A program made the translations under genes and the position numbers. Of a stretch of DNA of 37,243 nt, positions 16,417 to 23,651 are shown one piece after another (the first letter of the stretch is position 1; every line of letters begins with the position of its first letter). This DNA comes from Sphingomonas pseudosanguinis (GTDB lineage Bacteria > Pseudomonadota > Alphaproteobacteria > Sphingomonadales > Sphingomonadaceae): NCBI RefSeq assembly GCF_014196255.1, contig NZ_JACIDH010000026.1:1-37243 (forward strand), in the 5' to 3' direction. Under the pieces are notes generated by a model. It was given only the letters and a program-made list of their open reading frames with translations. It was not told where the DNA came from and made no database searches.

Positions 16417-17910
16417 TCAATAGCCCGCGAAGTCAGTGAACCGCGTGATCGTCGGGTCGAACTTCATCACCACCTTGCCGGTCGCACCGTGACGCTGTTT
16501 CGCGACGATCAGTTCGGCCAGGCCATAGACCCGTTCCACCTCGGTCGCCCATTTCGCGTGGTCTTCGAAGACCTTGCCGTCATCGCCTTCCATCGGGCGC
16601 TTGGGCTCGCGCTGCATCATGTAATAGTCTTCGCGGAACACGAACCAGACCATGTCGGCGTCCTGCTCGATCGAGCCCGATTCGCGAAGGTCGGACAGCA
16701 TCGGCCGCTTGTCCTCGCGCTGTTCGACCGCACGGCTCAGCTGCGACAGCGCCAGCACCGGCACGTTCATGTCCTTGGCCAGCGTCTTGAGCCCGCGCGA
16801 AATCTCCGAGATTTCCTGCACGCGGTTGCCCTCGGACGACTTGCCCGAACCGGTCAGCAGCTGGAGATAGTCGACCACGACCAGCCCCAGCTCGTTGTTC
16901 AGCCGCCGCTGCAAACGCCGGACGCGGGTGTGCAGCGCGGAGATGGTCAGGCCGCCGGTATCGTCGATGAACAGCGGCAACTGCTCCAGCTCGGCGGCGG
17001 CGGCGGCGAGCTGCGCGAACTCGTTGCGGCTGATCTTGCCCATGCGCAGCGCCTCGGAGCTGATGCCCGACTGCTCGGCCAGGATACGCGTCGCCAGCTG
17101 GTCGGCGGACATTTCGAGGCTGAAGAACGCGACCTTGGCGCCGACCGACTCGGAGGGCGGAATGCCGTCGGCCATGTCGCGCATCCAGCGCCGCGCGGCG
17201 TTGAACGCGATGTTGGTCGCGAGCGAGGTCTTGCCCATGCCCGGACGCCCCGCCAGGATCATCAAGTCGGAGCGGTGCATGCCGCCGATCTTGGCATTGA
17301 CCGAGTCCAGACCCGTGGTGATGCCCGAGACATGGCCGCCCGAGTTCAGCGCGCGCTCGGCATTCTTCACTGCCATGGTGGTGGCCTGGGAGAAGCTCTT
17401 CACCGCATTCTCGGAGCCGCCGTCTGCTGCCACCTTGAACAGCTCGTTCTCGGCCAGCTCGATCTGTGCGCGCGGATTCACCTCTTCGGACGTGTCCATC
17501 GCCCGGTCGACGAGCGTCCGCCCAACCGTCACCAGCGCGCGCAGCATCGCGAGATCATAGATCTGCGTCGCGAACTGCCGCGCGCCGATCAGGCTCGCCC
17601 CCGACCCCGTCAGCTGCGCCAGATAGGACGGGCCGCCCAGCGCCTTCATCCCCTCGTCCGCCTCGAACATCGGACGCAGCGTGACGGGGGTCGCCAGCAT
17701 GTCGGTGGCGCGCAGATTCTTGATCGCGGAGAAGACGCGGCCATGCACGGGCTCGAAGAAATGCTCCGGGTCCAGCCGGTCGACCAGATCGTCGGCCAGC
17801 CGGTTGTCGATCATCATCGCGCCCAGCAGCGCGGCCTCCGCCTCGATATTGCGGGGAAGCTGCTGCGGCTCGGCGCCGGCAGCGGGGTTCGGAAATGCGA
17901 GGGTGGCCAT
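16417..17910 (-). CDS. dnaB: Replicative DNA helicase DnaB
   Basis: This 497-residue hexameric helicase unwinds DNA ahead of the replication fork. The N-terminal primase-interacting domain begins LPRNIEAEAALLGAMMIDN. The RecA-like C-terminal domain has Walker A GRPGMGKTS, Walker B VVVDYLQLL, SLEMSADQLATR and the motif LRESGSIEQDADMVWFV, then VAKQRHGATGKV near the end. Length is normal, and no intein interrupts the motor domain, a common insertion site. I chose ATG 17910 (MATLAFPNP; GGAG just upstream, spacing tight) over an in-frame ATG at 17952, which has no ribosome-binding site. Confidence 0.96.
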   Translation of the reverse strand: MATLAFPNPAAGAEPQQLPRNIEAEAALLGAMMIDNRLADDLVDRLDPEHFFEPVHGRVFSAIKNLRATDMLATPVTLRPMFEADEGMKALGGPSYLAQLTGSGASLIGARQFATQIYDLAMLRALVTVGRTLVDRAMDTSEEVNPRAQIELAENELFKVAADGGSENAVKSFSQATTMAVKNAERALNSGGHVSGITTGLDSVNAKIGGMHRSDLMILAGRPGMGKTSLATNIAFNAARRWMRDMADGIPPSESVGAKVAFFSLEMSADQLATRILAEQSGISSEALRMGKISRNEFAQLAAAAAELEQLPLFIDDTGGLTISALHTRVRRLQRRLNNELGLVVVDYLQLLTGSGKSSEGNRVQEISEISRGLKTLAKDMNVPVLALSQLSRAVEQREDKRPMLSDLRESGSIEQDADMVWFVFREDYYMMQREPKRPMEGDDGKVFEDHAKWATEVERVYGLAELIVAKQRHGATGKVVMKFDPTITRFTDFAGY

Positions 17911-18007
17911 TTCTCCGGCGTTAGCGCGAAGAGCCCCGGGATGAAAACGCATTGCGTCGATCAGCGGGGGATTTGCGGCGCACGCGCTTCGCGACTATCC
18001 CTGCGGC

Positions 18008-18490
18008 ATGGCCGATCCGCGGATCATCTCTATCGACCTGGACGAACGCAGCCTGGGCTGGCGCTCGGCCGATGTCGAGCAGGAGCGGCGGATCGCGATC
18101 TTCGACCTGATCGAGGAAAATTATTTCGCGCCGCAGCGGCCGCAGGCGGACGGCTATGCCGGGCCCTACCGGATCAAGCTGGAGTCCGAGGAAGGGCGCC
18201 TCGGCATCCATATGTACCGCGAGGACGGCACGCATATCGAAACGCTGGTGCTGGCGCTCGGGCGGTTCCGGCGGCCGATCAAGGATTATTTCGCGATCTG
18301 CGACAGCTATTATCAGGCGATCCGCGCATCCACCCCGCAACAGATCGAGACGATCGATATGGCGCGGCGGGGCATCCATAACGATGCCGCCGAGATGCTG
18401 AAGGAGCGGCTGACCGGCAAGATCGAGGTCGACTTCGATACCGCACGCCGCCTCTTCACACTGATCTGCGTCCTGCATATCCGCAACTGA
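18008..18490 (+). CDS. UPF0262 family protein
   Basis: This 160-residue soluble protein matches UPF0262, an uncharacterised family largely confined to alphaproteobacteria. Typical segments are IISIDLDERSL, EQERRIAIFDLIEENYF, GPYRIKLESEEGRLG and a C-terminal DTARRLFTLICVLHIR. The function is not known. It is divergent from dnaB, with about 100 bases between starts, and its TGA overlaps the next ATG by one base (TGATG), so it is probably co-translated with the GH25-like gene. Confidence 0.9.
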   Translation: MADPRIISIDLDERSLGWRSADVEQERRIAIFDLIEENYFAPQRPQADGYAGPYRIKLESEEGRLGIHMYREDGTHIETLVLALGRFRRPIKDYFAICDSYYQAIRASTPQQIETIDMARRGIHNDAAEMLKERLTGKIEVDFDTARRLFTLICVLHIRN

Positions 18491-19164
18491 TGGCGATTCT
18501 CTGGAAAATCGGTGCCGGCCTGCTGGCGCTCGGCGCGGTCACGGCAGGCGGGCGGCATTGGGTGACGCATTGGCAGCCCTCGACCGAGCGCTATCCGCTC
18601 CAGGGCATCGACCTGCCCGAAAATCCGCCGGCCGTCGAGTGGCGGACGGTGCGCGCGCATGGCGCGGACTTCGCCTATCTCGTCGCGACTTCGGGCGCGG
18701 ACCGGCGCGAGCCGTCGTTCGAGGCGAACTGGGCCGCGCTGCCCGAGGCGGGCCTGCGGCGTGGCGCGATCCATATCTATTCGCTGTGCCAGCCCGCGAC
18801 CGCGCAGGCGGATGCGTTCAACATCTTCGTACCACGCGCCGGCGACGCCCTGCCCGCCGCGATCGACCTGTCCTATCATGACGACTGCACCGCGCGGCCC
18901 GAGCGCGCGACGCTGGTCGCCGACCTGACCCGCTTCGTGACCATGGTCGAGACGCATACCGGCAAGCCGGTAATGCTGCGCGTGTCCAAGCCGTTCGAGT
19001 CGGACTATAGCATCACCGCCGCGCTCGATCGTCCGATCTGGGCGATCGGCAATGTCTTCAAGCCCGACTACGCCGCGCGCCCCTGGCGCATGTGGCGTGC
19101 CAGCGACTTCCGCCGGGTCGAAGGGGTGGAAGGCCCCGTACACTGGGATGTCGTTACACCATGA
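18490..19164 (+). CDS. GH25 lysozyme-like protein, probably catalytically inactive
   Basis: This 224-residue protein has an N-terminal hydrophobic segment (residues 5-20, signal anchor or signal peptide) and a glycoside hydrolase 25 fold: QGIDLPENPPAVEW, ADFAYLVATSG, EANWAALPEAGLRRGAIHIY, then WRMWRASDFRRVEGVEGPV at the end. GH25 muramidases cut peptidoglycan with an Asp-x-Glu pair on strand 4 and an Asp near the C-terminus. Here strand 4 reads AIDLS (Asp126 kept, Glu replaced by Ser128) and the late Asp appears as His218 (GPVHWD), while Asp41 is kept. Catalysis is therefore doubtful; it may bind cell wall. Its stop overlaps the cdd start (ATGA). Confidence 0.8.
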   Translation: MAILWKIGAGLLALGAVTAGGRHWVTHWQPSTERYPLQGIDLPENPPAVEWRTVRAHGADFAYLVATSGADRREPSFEANWAALPEAGLRRGAIHIYSLCQPATAQADAFNIFVPRAGDALPAAIDLSYHDDCTARPERATLVADLTRFVTMVETHTGKPVMLRVSKPFESDYSITAALDRPIWAIGNVFKPDYAARPWRMWRASDFRRVEGVEGPVHWDVVTP

Positions 19165-19619
19165 CCGAAACCGCCTCCGACGCGACCGCGCTGATCGCCG
19201 CCGCGCGTACCGCCGCCCTGCATGCCCATGCGCCCTATAGCCGGTTCGCGGTGGGGGCGGCGCTGTTGATGGCGGATGGCTCGGTGATCACCGGCGCCAA
19301 TGTCGAGAATGCCAGCTACGGCCTGTCGCTCTGCGCCGAGACGGTCGCGATCGCCACCGCCTCGGCCGCCGGGCGGCTGCGCGAGATCGTCGCGATCGGC
19401 GTGATCGGCGGCGCGATGGACGCCGATGGCAAGGCGACCGGCACCACCCCGGTCAGCCCGTGCGGCCGCTGCCGCCAGGTCATCAACGAAGCCGCGCAGA
19501 TGGGCGGCCGCGACTTGCCTGTCCATTGCGGCGCGGCCGAGGGCGATGCGGTGCGGACCTATCGCCTGTCCGATCTGCTGCCGGATGCCTTCGGCCCGGC
19601 GGATTTGGGGATCGGCTGA
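19161..19619 (+). CDS. cdd: Cytidine deaminase
   Basis: This 152-residue enzyme deaminates cytidine and deoxycytidine to uridine and deoxyuridine in pyrimidine salvage. The zinc site is complete: Cys58-Ala-Glu60 (LCAETVA) with the proton-shuttling Glu, and Cys101/Cys104 in PCGRCRQVI. The opening HAPYSRFAVGAALL and GANVENASYGLSLC are textbook for the small tetrameric type. ATG 19161 overlaps the preceding stop by four bases, making UPF0262, GH25-like and cdd one unit. About 1.1 kb downstream lies dcd, which acts on dCTP. Confidence 0.94.
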   Translation: MTETASDATALIAAARTAALHAHAPYSRFAVGAALLMADGSVITGANVENASYGLSLCAETVAIATASAAGRLREIVAIGVIGGAMDADGKATGTTPVSPCGRCRQVINEAAQMGGRDLPVHCGAAEGDAVRTYRLSDLLPDAFGPADLGIG

Positions 19620-19644
19620 ATCTGTCGCGCGGCGGCGCGAAAAT

Positions 19645-19808
19645 GGTTCGCGCAGAGGCGCAGAGAGCGCAGAGGCGAAATTCGGAATTCGTCTATCGTT
19701 TGCGATAGCGGGCCATCGCCAATGGCAAGCCCTCTCTGCGTCCTCCGCGCCTCCGCGCGAACCAATTTCCAAAAAGGACTTCGCGGCTTCGCGCCTTCGC
19801 GTGACCAA
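19645..19808. repeat. Dispersed intergenic repeat of the GCGCGGAGGCGCGGAG type
   Basis: Imperfect inverted arms GGTTCGCGCAGAGGCGCAGAGAG (in part, from 19645) and its near reverse complement (19731-19763) flank about 50 bases; a further CTTCGCGGCTTCGCGCCTTCGCG segment follows. The right half closely matches, in reverse orientation, 36936-37003. It ends a few bases before the merR-type stop codon, so it may also act as a transcript end. Confidence 0.8.
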
Positions 19809-19814
19809 ACCGAC

Positions 19815-20594
19815 TCAGCCCTCCGGCTCTCCTCCCCGCGCCTGCATCGCCGCACTGGCGGCCTGAATGAATTGCCACACCTCGGCGGAGAAGCCCGGAT
19901 CGGCCTGCCCCTCCCATTGCTCGCGCTTCTGGTGCAGCCGCGTCGCCCCCGCCCACATCTCGGGCGTCGCGACGGCCCGGAACGGCGCCAGCAGCGCGGA
20001 CCACTCACGGACGAAGCCCCGCGCCGCCTCCGAGTCCGGATCGAGCGGTAGCGCCGCCGCGATCCGCCGGCCCAGATCGGCCCATTGCGCCTGATAGGCC
20101 TCCTGATCGAAATCGGGCGCCAGCGCGTTCCTCCGCTCGGCCCAATGCGCCTGTTCCTCCTTCGTGAACTGCCGGTCGATCACCTGCTTCCATTGTGCCG
20201 TCGTCATGCTGTGTCCCTTTCGGATCAGCGAGCAAAGCGTCGCGACGTCGATGCGCTCGCCGGCATCGATGCGGGACTGGATGGATCGCAACAGGCTGGC
20301 CGTGTCGGCGAGCGCGGCGGCCTGCGCCTCGACCGCCGTCAGTTGCGCGGCGACCATGGGCCCCAGTCGCGCATCGGGCCGGTCGAGCATCCGCCCGATC
20401 GCCGCCAGCGTGAACCCGGCGCGTTTAAGGGCGACGATGGCGTGCAGCCGCTCCAGTTCGCCCGTGCCGAAGATACGCCGCCCACCCTCGCTGCGTAGCG
20501 GCCGGATCAGGCCGCGCGCCTCGTAAAATCGCAGCGCCCGGCTGCTCAGGCCGGTGGCGCGGGCGATCTCGGCAATATCGAGCATGGTCGTCAT
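19815..20594 (-). CDS. MerR-family regulator with TipAS ligand-binding domain
   Basis: This 259-residue regulator has an N-terminal MerR winged helix (IAEIARATGLSSRALRFYEA, then GLIRPLRSEGGRRIF), a coiled-coil dimerisation helix with LAAIGRMLDR, and a C-terminal TipAS-type domain from about residue 130 (WKQVIDRQFTKEEQAHWAER to EVWQFIQAASAAM). TipAS domains trap hydrophobic or peptide drugs and switch the dimer to an activator. Start is ATG 20594 or 20585 (MLDIAEIA). No Shine-Dalgarno is visible, and a predicted promoter would start transcription almost at the ATG. The target is probably its own promoter; no drug-resistance gene is adjacent. dcd is divergent. Confidence 0.9.
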   Translation of the reverse strand: MTTMLDIAEIARATGLSSRALRFYEARGLIRPLRSEGGRRIFGTGELERLHAIVALKRAGFTLAAIGRMLDRPDARLGPMVAAQLTAVEAQAAALADTASLLRSIQSRIDAGERIDVATLCSLIRKGHSMTTAQWKQVIDRQFTKEEQAHWAERRNALAPDFDQEAYQAQWADLGRRIAAALPLDPDSEAARGFVREWSALLAPFRAVATPEMWAGATRLHQKREQWEGQADPGFSAEVWQFIQAASAAMQARGGEPEG

Positions 20595-20601
20595 GACAAC
20601 C

Positions 20602-20632
20602 GGAGTACCGCTTGACGCAACGTCAACCGCAA
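20602..20632 (-). promoter_or_regulatory. Likely MerR-type autoregulated promoter and operator
   Basis: On the minus strand, -35 TTGCGG (20632-20627) and a weak -10 TACTCC (20607-20602) are 19 bp apart, the long spacer typical of MerR-controlled promoters. The spacer holds the perfect inverted repeat TTGACG-TTG-CGTCAA (20626-20612). The predicted transcription start falls at about 20595, next to ATG 20594. The palindrome is directly seen; promoter assignment is inference. Confidence 0.55.
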
Positions 20633-20694
20633 GCCCCATTTTGCGTTTCGACGCTTGCCCTGCCCCCGCGATCCGGCGATGAGCGGCAACGCTT

Positions 20695-20701
20695 AAGGGG
20701 A
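20695..20701 (+). promoter_or_regulatory. Ribosome-binding site that sets the dcd start
   Basis: AAGGGGA lies one base before one ATG (20702) and six bases before the next (20708). Normal spacing favours 20708, giving the family-typical N-terminus MSILSDRWIR. Confidence 0.75.
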
Positions 20702-20707
20702 ATGAAG

Positions 20708-21262
20708 ATGTCGATCCTGTCCGACCGCTGGATTCGTGAAGCCGCGCAGACCCAGGGGATGATCGAGCCCTTCGTCGAGAATCAGCGTCGCGACGGCTGC
20801 ATCAGCTATGGCCTGTCCTCCTATGGCTATGACGCGCGGGTGGCGGACGAGTTCAAGATCTTCACCAATGTCGACAGCGCGGTCGTCGATCCGAAGGATT
20901 TCGCGTCCAACAGCTTCGTCGATCGCAAGACCGATGTCTGTATCATCCCCCCCAACAGCTTCGCGCTGGCGCGAACGGTCGAATATTTCCGGGTGCCACG
21001 CGACGTGCTGGTCATCTGTCTGGGCAAGTCGACCTATGCGCGCTGCGGGATCATCGTGAACGTCACACCGCTGGAGCCGGGCTGGGAAGGCCATGTGACG
21101 CTGGAGTTCTCCAACACCACGCCGCTCCCCGCCAAAATCTACGCCAATGAAGGCGCGTGCCAGTTCCTGTTCCTGAAGGGCAATGAACCTTGCGAGGTCA
21201 GCTATGCCGACCGCGCGGGTAAATATATGGGGCAGCGCGGGGTGACGTTGCCAAGACTGTAA
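20708..21262 (+). CDS. dcd: dCTP deaminase
   Basis: This 184-residue enzyme of the dUTPase-like trimeric fold deaminates dCTP to dUTP (or dUMP in the bifunctional type), feeding dTMP synthesis. Family segments are MSILSDRWIR, LSSYGYDARVADEFKIF, IPPNSFALARTVEYF, CLGKSTYARCGIIVNVTPL with the catalytic Glu just after (EPGWEGHVTLEFSN), and C-terminal YMGQRGVTLP, which closes over the active site. The length fits the proteobacterial monofunctional type. It is divergent from the MerR/TipAS gene; the two share about 110 bases of control region. A palindromic repeat follows at 21314. Confidence 0.95.
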   Translation: MSILSDRWIREAAQTQGMIEPFVENQRRDGCISYGLSSYGYDARVADEFKIFTNVDSAVVDPKDFASNSFVDRKTDVCIIPPNSFALARTVEYFRVPRDVLVICLGKSTYARCGIIVNVTPLEPGWEGHVTLEFSNTTPLPAKIYANEGACQFLFLKGNEPCEVSYADRAGKYMGQRGVTLPRL

Positions 21263-21313
21263 CGGGGGAAGCCCCAACCTACCCCTATCAAGCCGGTCAT
21301 TCCCCAAACTATT

Positions 21314-21364
21314 CCTCCCCTGCAAGGGGAGGTGGCAGGCCGCAGGCCTGACGGAGGGGTGTCC
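21314..21364. repeat. Palindromic intergenic repeat, TGCAAGGGGAGGTGGCAGG type
   Basis: A single copy of the unit found as an inverted pair at 3369-3505: CCTCCCCTGCAAGGGGAGG, then a hairpin CAGGCCGCAGGCCTG, then ACGGAGGGGTGTC. It lies 50 bases after the dcd stop. Confidence 0.85.
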
Positions 21365-21365
21365 C

Positions 21366-21678
21366 GGTCAGAGAGGTGAGGCTGAACCGCAAGTCGGCGA
21401 CAGCGCTTGCCATTGCATGCCGTCATCAAGGGCGAAGAGGTGCAATCCGGTTCGCACTGGCGACGGCGACATCATTCACCCTGCCAGCCTTCAATCGACT
21501 GTAAAAAGTCGAGACGGCCTGGCCTGAAAATAGCCAACTTTTCAGCCGTCGCTCGGCATCAGTTTCTCATGACCGCCGCACGATCGAACCGGCCTGGCCT
21601 GCGCGACATATCGTGTCAGCGACTCAGGACCTTGGACAAGTCCGAACCCGATATGGTCCGGACTCGTCCGCTGTCTCA
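21366..21678. other. Gap without a supported gene
   Basis: No reading frame here has the codon pattern or a start signal of a gene. CGGCCTGGCCTG occurs twice, about 70 bases apart (near 21520 and 21591), and GTCCG...CGGAC near 21637-21665 could form a small hairpin. Base composition is less GC-rich than in the coding regions. Function, if any, is unknown. Confidence 0.6.
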
Positions 21679-22038
21679 TCAGCGCGAGGCCATGACCTGC
21701 GTCAGATGACGCAGCCCGGTCTGCGCGACGCTATGCGACGACGTCACCGCGCCCGAGGGCATGTCCATCGCGATCGGCTTTTCGTTGAGCACCGCACCGT
21801 ACAAGGCACGCGCTTCGCTCGCCCGGCCGGTCTGCGCGTACACCGCCGCGAGGTTGAGCATCAGCTCAGGGCTGTCGGGGCTGGTCCGGCGCTCGGCCAA
21901 AAGGGTGCGCTCGGCGGCCGCCAGATTGCCGGCGGCGATTTCCTGATACCCCGTGCGCTGCGGCCAACCGTCCTGGGCCATGGCCGGGGCTGCCACGCCC
22001 GCCGCCGCGACAAGCAACACCGAAACGACTCCACGCAT
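21679..22038 (-). CDS. Small exported TPR protein
   Basis: This 119-residue protein starts with a signal peptide (MRGVVSVLLVAAAG, cleavage after APAMAQ near residue 22) and then carries about two tetratricopeptide-like helical hairpins: YQEIAAGNLAAAERTLLAER and PELMLNLAAVYAQTGRASEA with RALYGAVL. The tail (DMPSGAVTSSHSVAQ) is not TPR. It is probably a periplasmic protein-interaction module; partners are unknown. AGGAG before ATG 22038 fixes the start. It is alone on its strand, preceded by a striking nested inverted repeat. Confidence 0.8.
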   Translation of the reverse strand: MRGVVSVLLVAAAGVAAPAMAQDGWPQRTGYQEIAAGNLAAAERTLLAERRTSPDSPELMLNLAAVYAQTGRASEARALYGAVLNEKPIAMDMPSGAVTSSHSVAQTGLRHLTQVMASR

Positions 22039-22051
22039 CTCTCTTCTCCTA

Positions 22052-22093
22052 TGTTTCACTTTTATGACGTTACGTTGTCATTTTTGTGAAACA
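22052..22093. promoter_or_regulatory. Nested inverted repeat upstream of the TPR gene
   Basis: Outer arms TGTTTCAC (22052-22059) and GTGAAACA (22086-22093) are perfect and enclose inner arms ATGAC (22064-22068) and GTCAT (22077-22081). The 42-base site is symmetric and starts only 13 bases from the TPR start codon, so it likely overlaps the promoter or 5' leader. It could be an operator for a dimeric regulator or form a hairpin in RNA. Confidence 0.55.
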
Positions 22094-22440
22094 CACGCAA
22101 GAGGTGAAAGATGCGTGCGGCGATGCCGTTATCGGACAGCGCGCCGACCGAAGGCGTCGACGGTTATGGGGCCGGAAGTTCGCGCCGACGGCTGGGGAAT
22201 GTGGAGGGTCACAGAGTCGACGAGCGGACACATGGTGGCGCTATGCTTCCACTGAGCGATGCTGCCCTGGCATGTCTCACACTTTTCCGGGGAGCCGGAC
22301 TGGATCGCGTCCCATGCCGACAGACGGGATCACCTACGCCCGTCCATTCCACTCTTGGAGCACTGATTAAGGCTTGGGGCACGATGCCCTGCAAGGTTCA
22401 GAAGGGTAAGCGGTGGCACCGCCCCCCCAACCTCTCCGAC
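22094..22440. other. Gap without a supported gene
   Basis: Open frames run through this stretch on the plus strand, but they lack ribosome-binding sites and cross the palindromic repeat at 22444 and the antisense of exbD, so I do not accept them. Composition is less GC-biased than in the neighbours. Nothing else is recognised. Confidence 0.6.
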
Positions 22441-22443
22441 GTG

Positions 22444-22494
22444 GACACCCCTCCGTCAGGCCTTTCGGCCTGCCACCTCCCCTTGCAGGGGAGG
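22444..22494. repeat. Palindromic intergenic repeat, TGCAAGGGGAGGTGGCAGG type, inverted
   Basis: The reverse complement of the unit at 21314-21364: GACACCCCTCCGTCAGGCC, a short hairpin loop, then CCACCTCCCCTTGCAGGGG. The two copies flank the TPR gene and its gaps in opposite orientation. Confidence 0.85.
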
Positions 22495-22561
22495 AATAGG
22501 ACGCGGCCCGATCTACCCGTGATAAGCCGTTGCACCCGAGGATCAGTCCCCCCCCAAACGC

Positions 22562-22589
22562 AAAAAGGGCGACCCTTGGGGGCCGCCCT
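22562..22589 (-). terminator. Rho-independent terminator of the tonB-exbBD operon
   Basis: On the minus strand, stem AGGGCG / CGCCCT (22589-22584 with 22571-22566), extended by inner GGG/CCC pairing, is followed by TTTTT. It lies about 30 bases after the last exbD stop codon. Confidence 0.85.
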
Positions 22590-22616
22590 CTTCCATCAAC
22601 GTTCCGATCGGGTCGA

Positions 22617-23042
22617 TCAGAAGTCGTTGCGGTACTGCTCGTTGCCGATGAAGCCGAGCTTGCTGACCGCCGAGCGCTTGATCACGGCCAGGGTCTCGTC
22701 GACCTTGGCGTATTTGGCGTCGGGGGCCGGCTGGAAGTGCAGTTCCGGCTCGGGGTTCATGGCAGCGGTCTGATCCAGATACTGACGCAGCGTTACCTCG
22801 TCGACCGGCGACCCGTTCCAGGTCACCGTGCCGGCGGCGTCGATACCGACCTTGTTCTTTTCGGTATTCACGACCGGCGTGTTGTTCTTCGAGTTGACCG
22901 GCAGGTCGACCTTCACCGCGTGAGTCTGGATCGGGATGGTGATGATGAACATGATGAGGAGCACGAGCATGACGTCGATCAACGGCGTCGTGTTCATGTC
23001 CATCATCGGCTCGCCATCATCAGATCCGGCGCTCATTGCCAT
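22617..23042 (-). CDS. exbD: ExbD-type proton-channel subunit (second copy)
   Basis: This 141-residue inner-membrane protein is the second ExbD of the operon. ExbD joins ExbB to form the proton channel that energises TonB. It has a short cytoplasmic N-terminus, one transmembrane helix with the essential aspartate in NTTPLIDVMLVLLIMFIITI, and a periplasmic domain ending KRSAVSKLGFIGNEQYR. AGGAG about ten bases before ATG 23042 supports the start. It follows the first exbD by 35 bases. Two ExbD paralogues beside one ExbB are known in sphingomonads and xanthomonads, where the second copy can be needed for only some substrates; which applies here is unknown. Confidence 0.93.
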   Translation of the reverse strand: MAMSAGSDDGEPMMDMNTTPLIDVMLVLLIMFIITIPIQTHAVKVDLPVNSKNNTPVVNTEKNKVGIDAAGTVTWNGSPVDEVTLRQYLDQTAAMNPEPELHFQPAPDAKYAKVDETLAVIKRSAVSKLGFIGNEQYRNDF

Positions 23043-23077
23043 GGCGTGCTAACTCCTACTTGTGTCCGCCCGGCCGA

Positions 23078-23551
23078 TCAGGCGCGGGCGTTGCCGCCGG
23101 GGGGCGGCTCGGAGATGAAGCCGACACGGGCGAAACCGGCCTGCTGCATCGTGTAGATGGTGCCACCGATGCACCGATACGGCGTATTCACGTCACCGCG
23201 AATATGCGCCTCGGGCAGCGATTCGGGGGTGATGTTGGCACCCAGCCGCTCGACCTCGGCCTTCAGCTTGTCGACCGCGCGGGTGCGCAGTTCGTCCGAC
23301 GTCACCGGGGTCAGGTTCCAGTACACCTTGCACTGGCCATTCTCGCTGGTGACCGACAGCGAGACGTTTTCCGGCTTCGTCGTCGTCGGATCGAAGCGGA
23401 CGTTCGGCAGTTTCAGCGGAACGGTCTGGATCACGACCGGAACCGCGATCAGGAAGATGATGAGGAGCACCAGCATGACGTCCACGAGGGGCGTCGTGTT
23501 GATCTCCGACATCGGTTTCTCGGCGGAGTCACCGCCAACGCTCATCGCCAT
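23078..23551 (-). CDS. exbD: ExbD-type proton-channel subunit (first copy)
   Basis: This 157-residue protein has the ExbD layout: cytoplasmic N-terminus, a transmembrane helix carrying the proton-conducting aspartate (NTTPLVDVMLVLLIIFLIAV) and a periplasmic domain. It is somewhat longer than its paralogue, with an inserted region containing two cysteines (GQCKVYW and PYRCIGG) that could form a disulfide in the periplasm. The C-terminus QQAGFARVGFISEPPPGG is typical. It lies about 100 bases after exbB in the same operon. Confidence 0.93.
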   Translation of the reverse strand: MAMSVGGDSAEKPMSEINTTPLVDVMLVLLIIFLIAVPVVIQTVPLKLPNVRFDPTTTKPENVSLSVTSENGQCKVYWNLTPVTSDELRTRAVDKLKAEVERLGANITPESLPEAHIRGDVNTPYRCIGGTIYTMQQAGFARVGFISEPPPGGNARA

Positions 23552-23651
23552 GAGAGAGCTATCCTATCCATGCATTCTATCACCGTCCCAAAGGGAGCGG
23601 CGGGGGGTGGCGGGGCCGTGTCCCGAGGGACCGGTCCCCGCCCCCTTAGGC

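Noticed and set aside
22111..22773. 220-residue plus-strand frame before and across exbD
   Set aside because: It runs through a palindromic repeat and a terminator and ends antisense to exbD; no start signal or coherent protein features.
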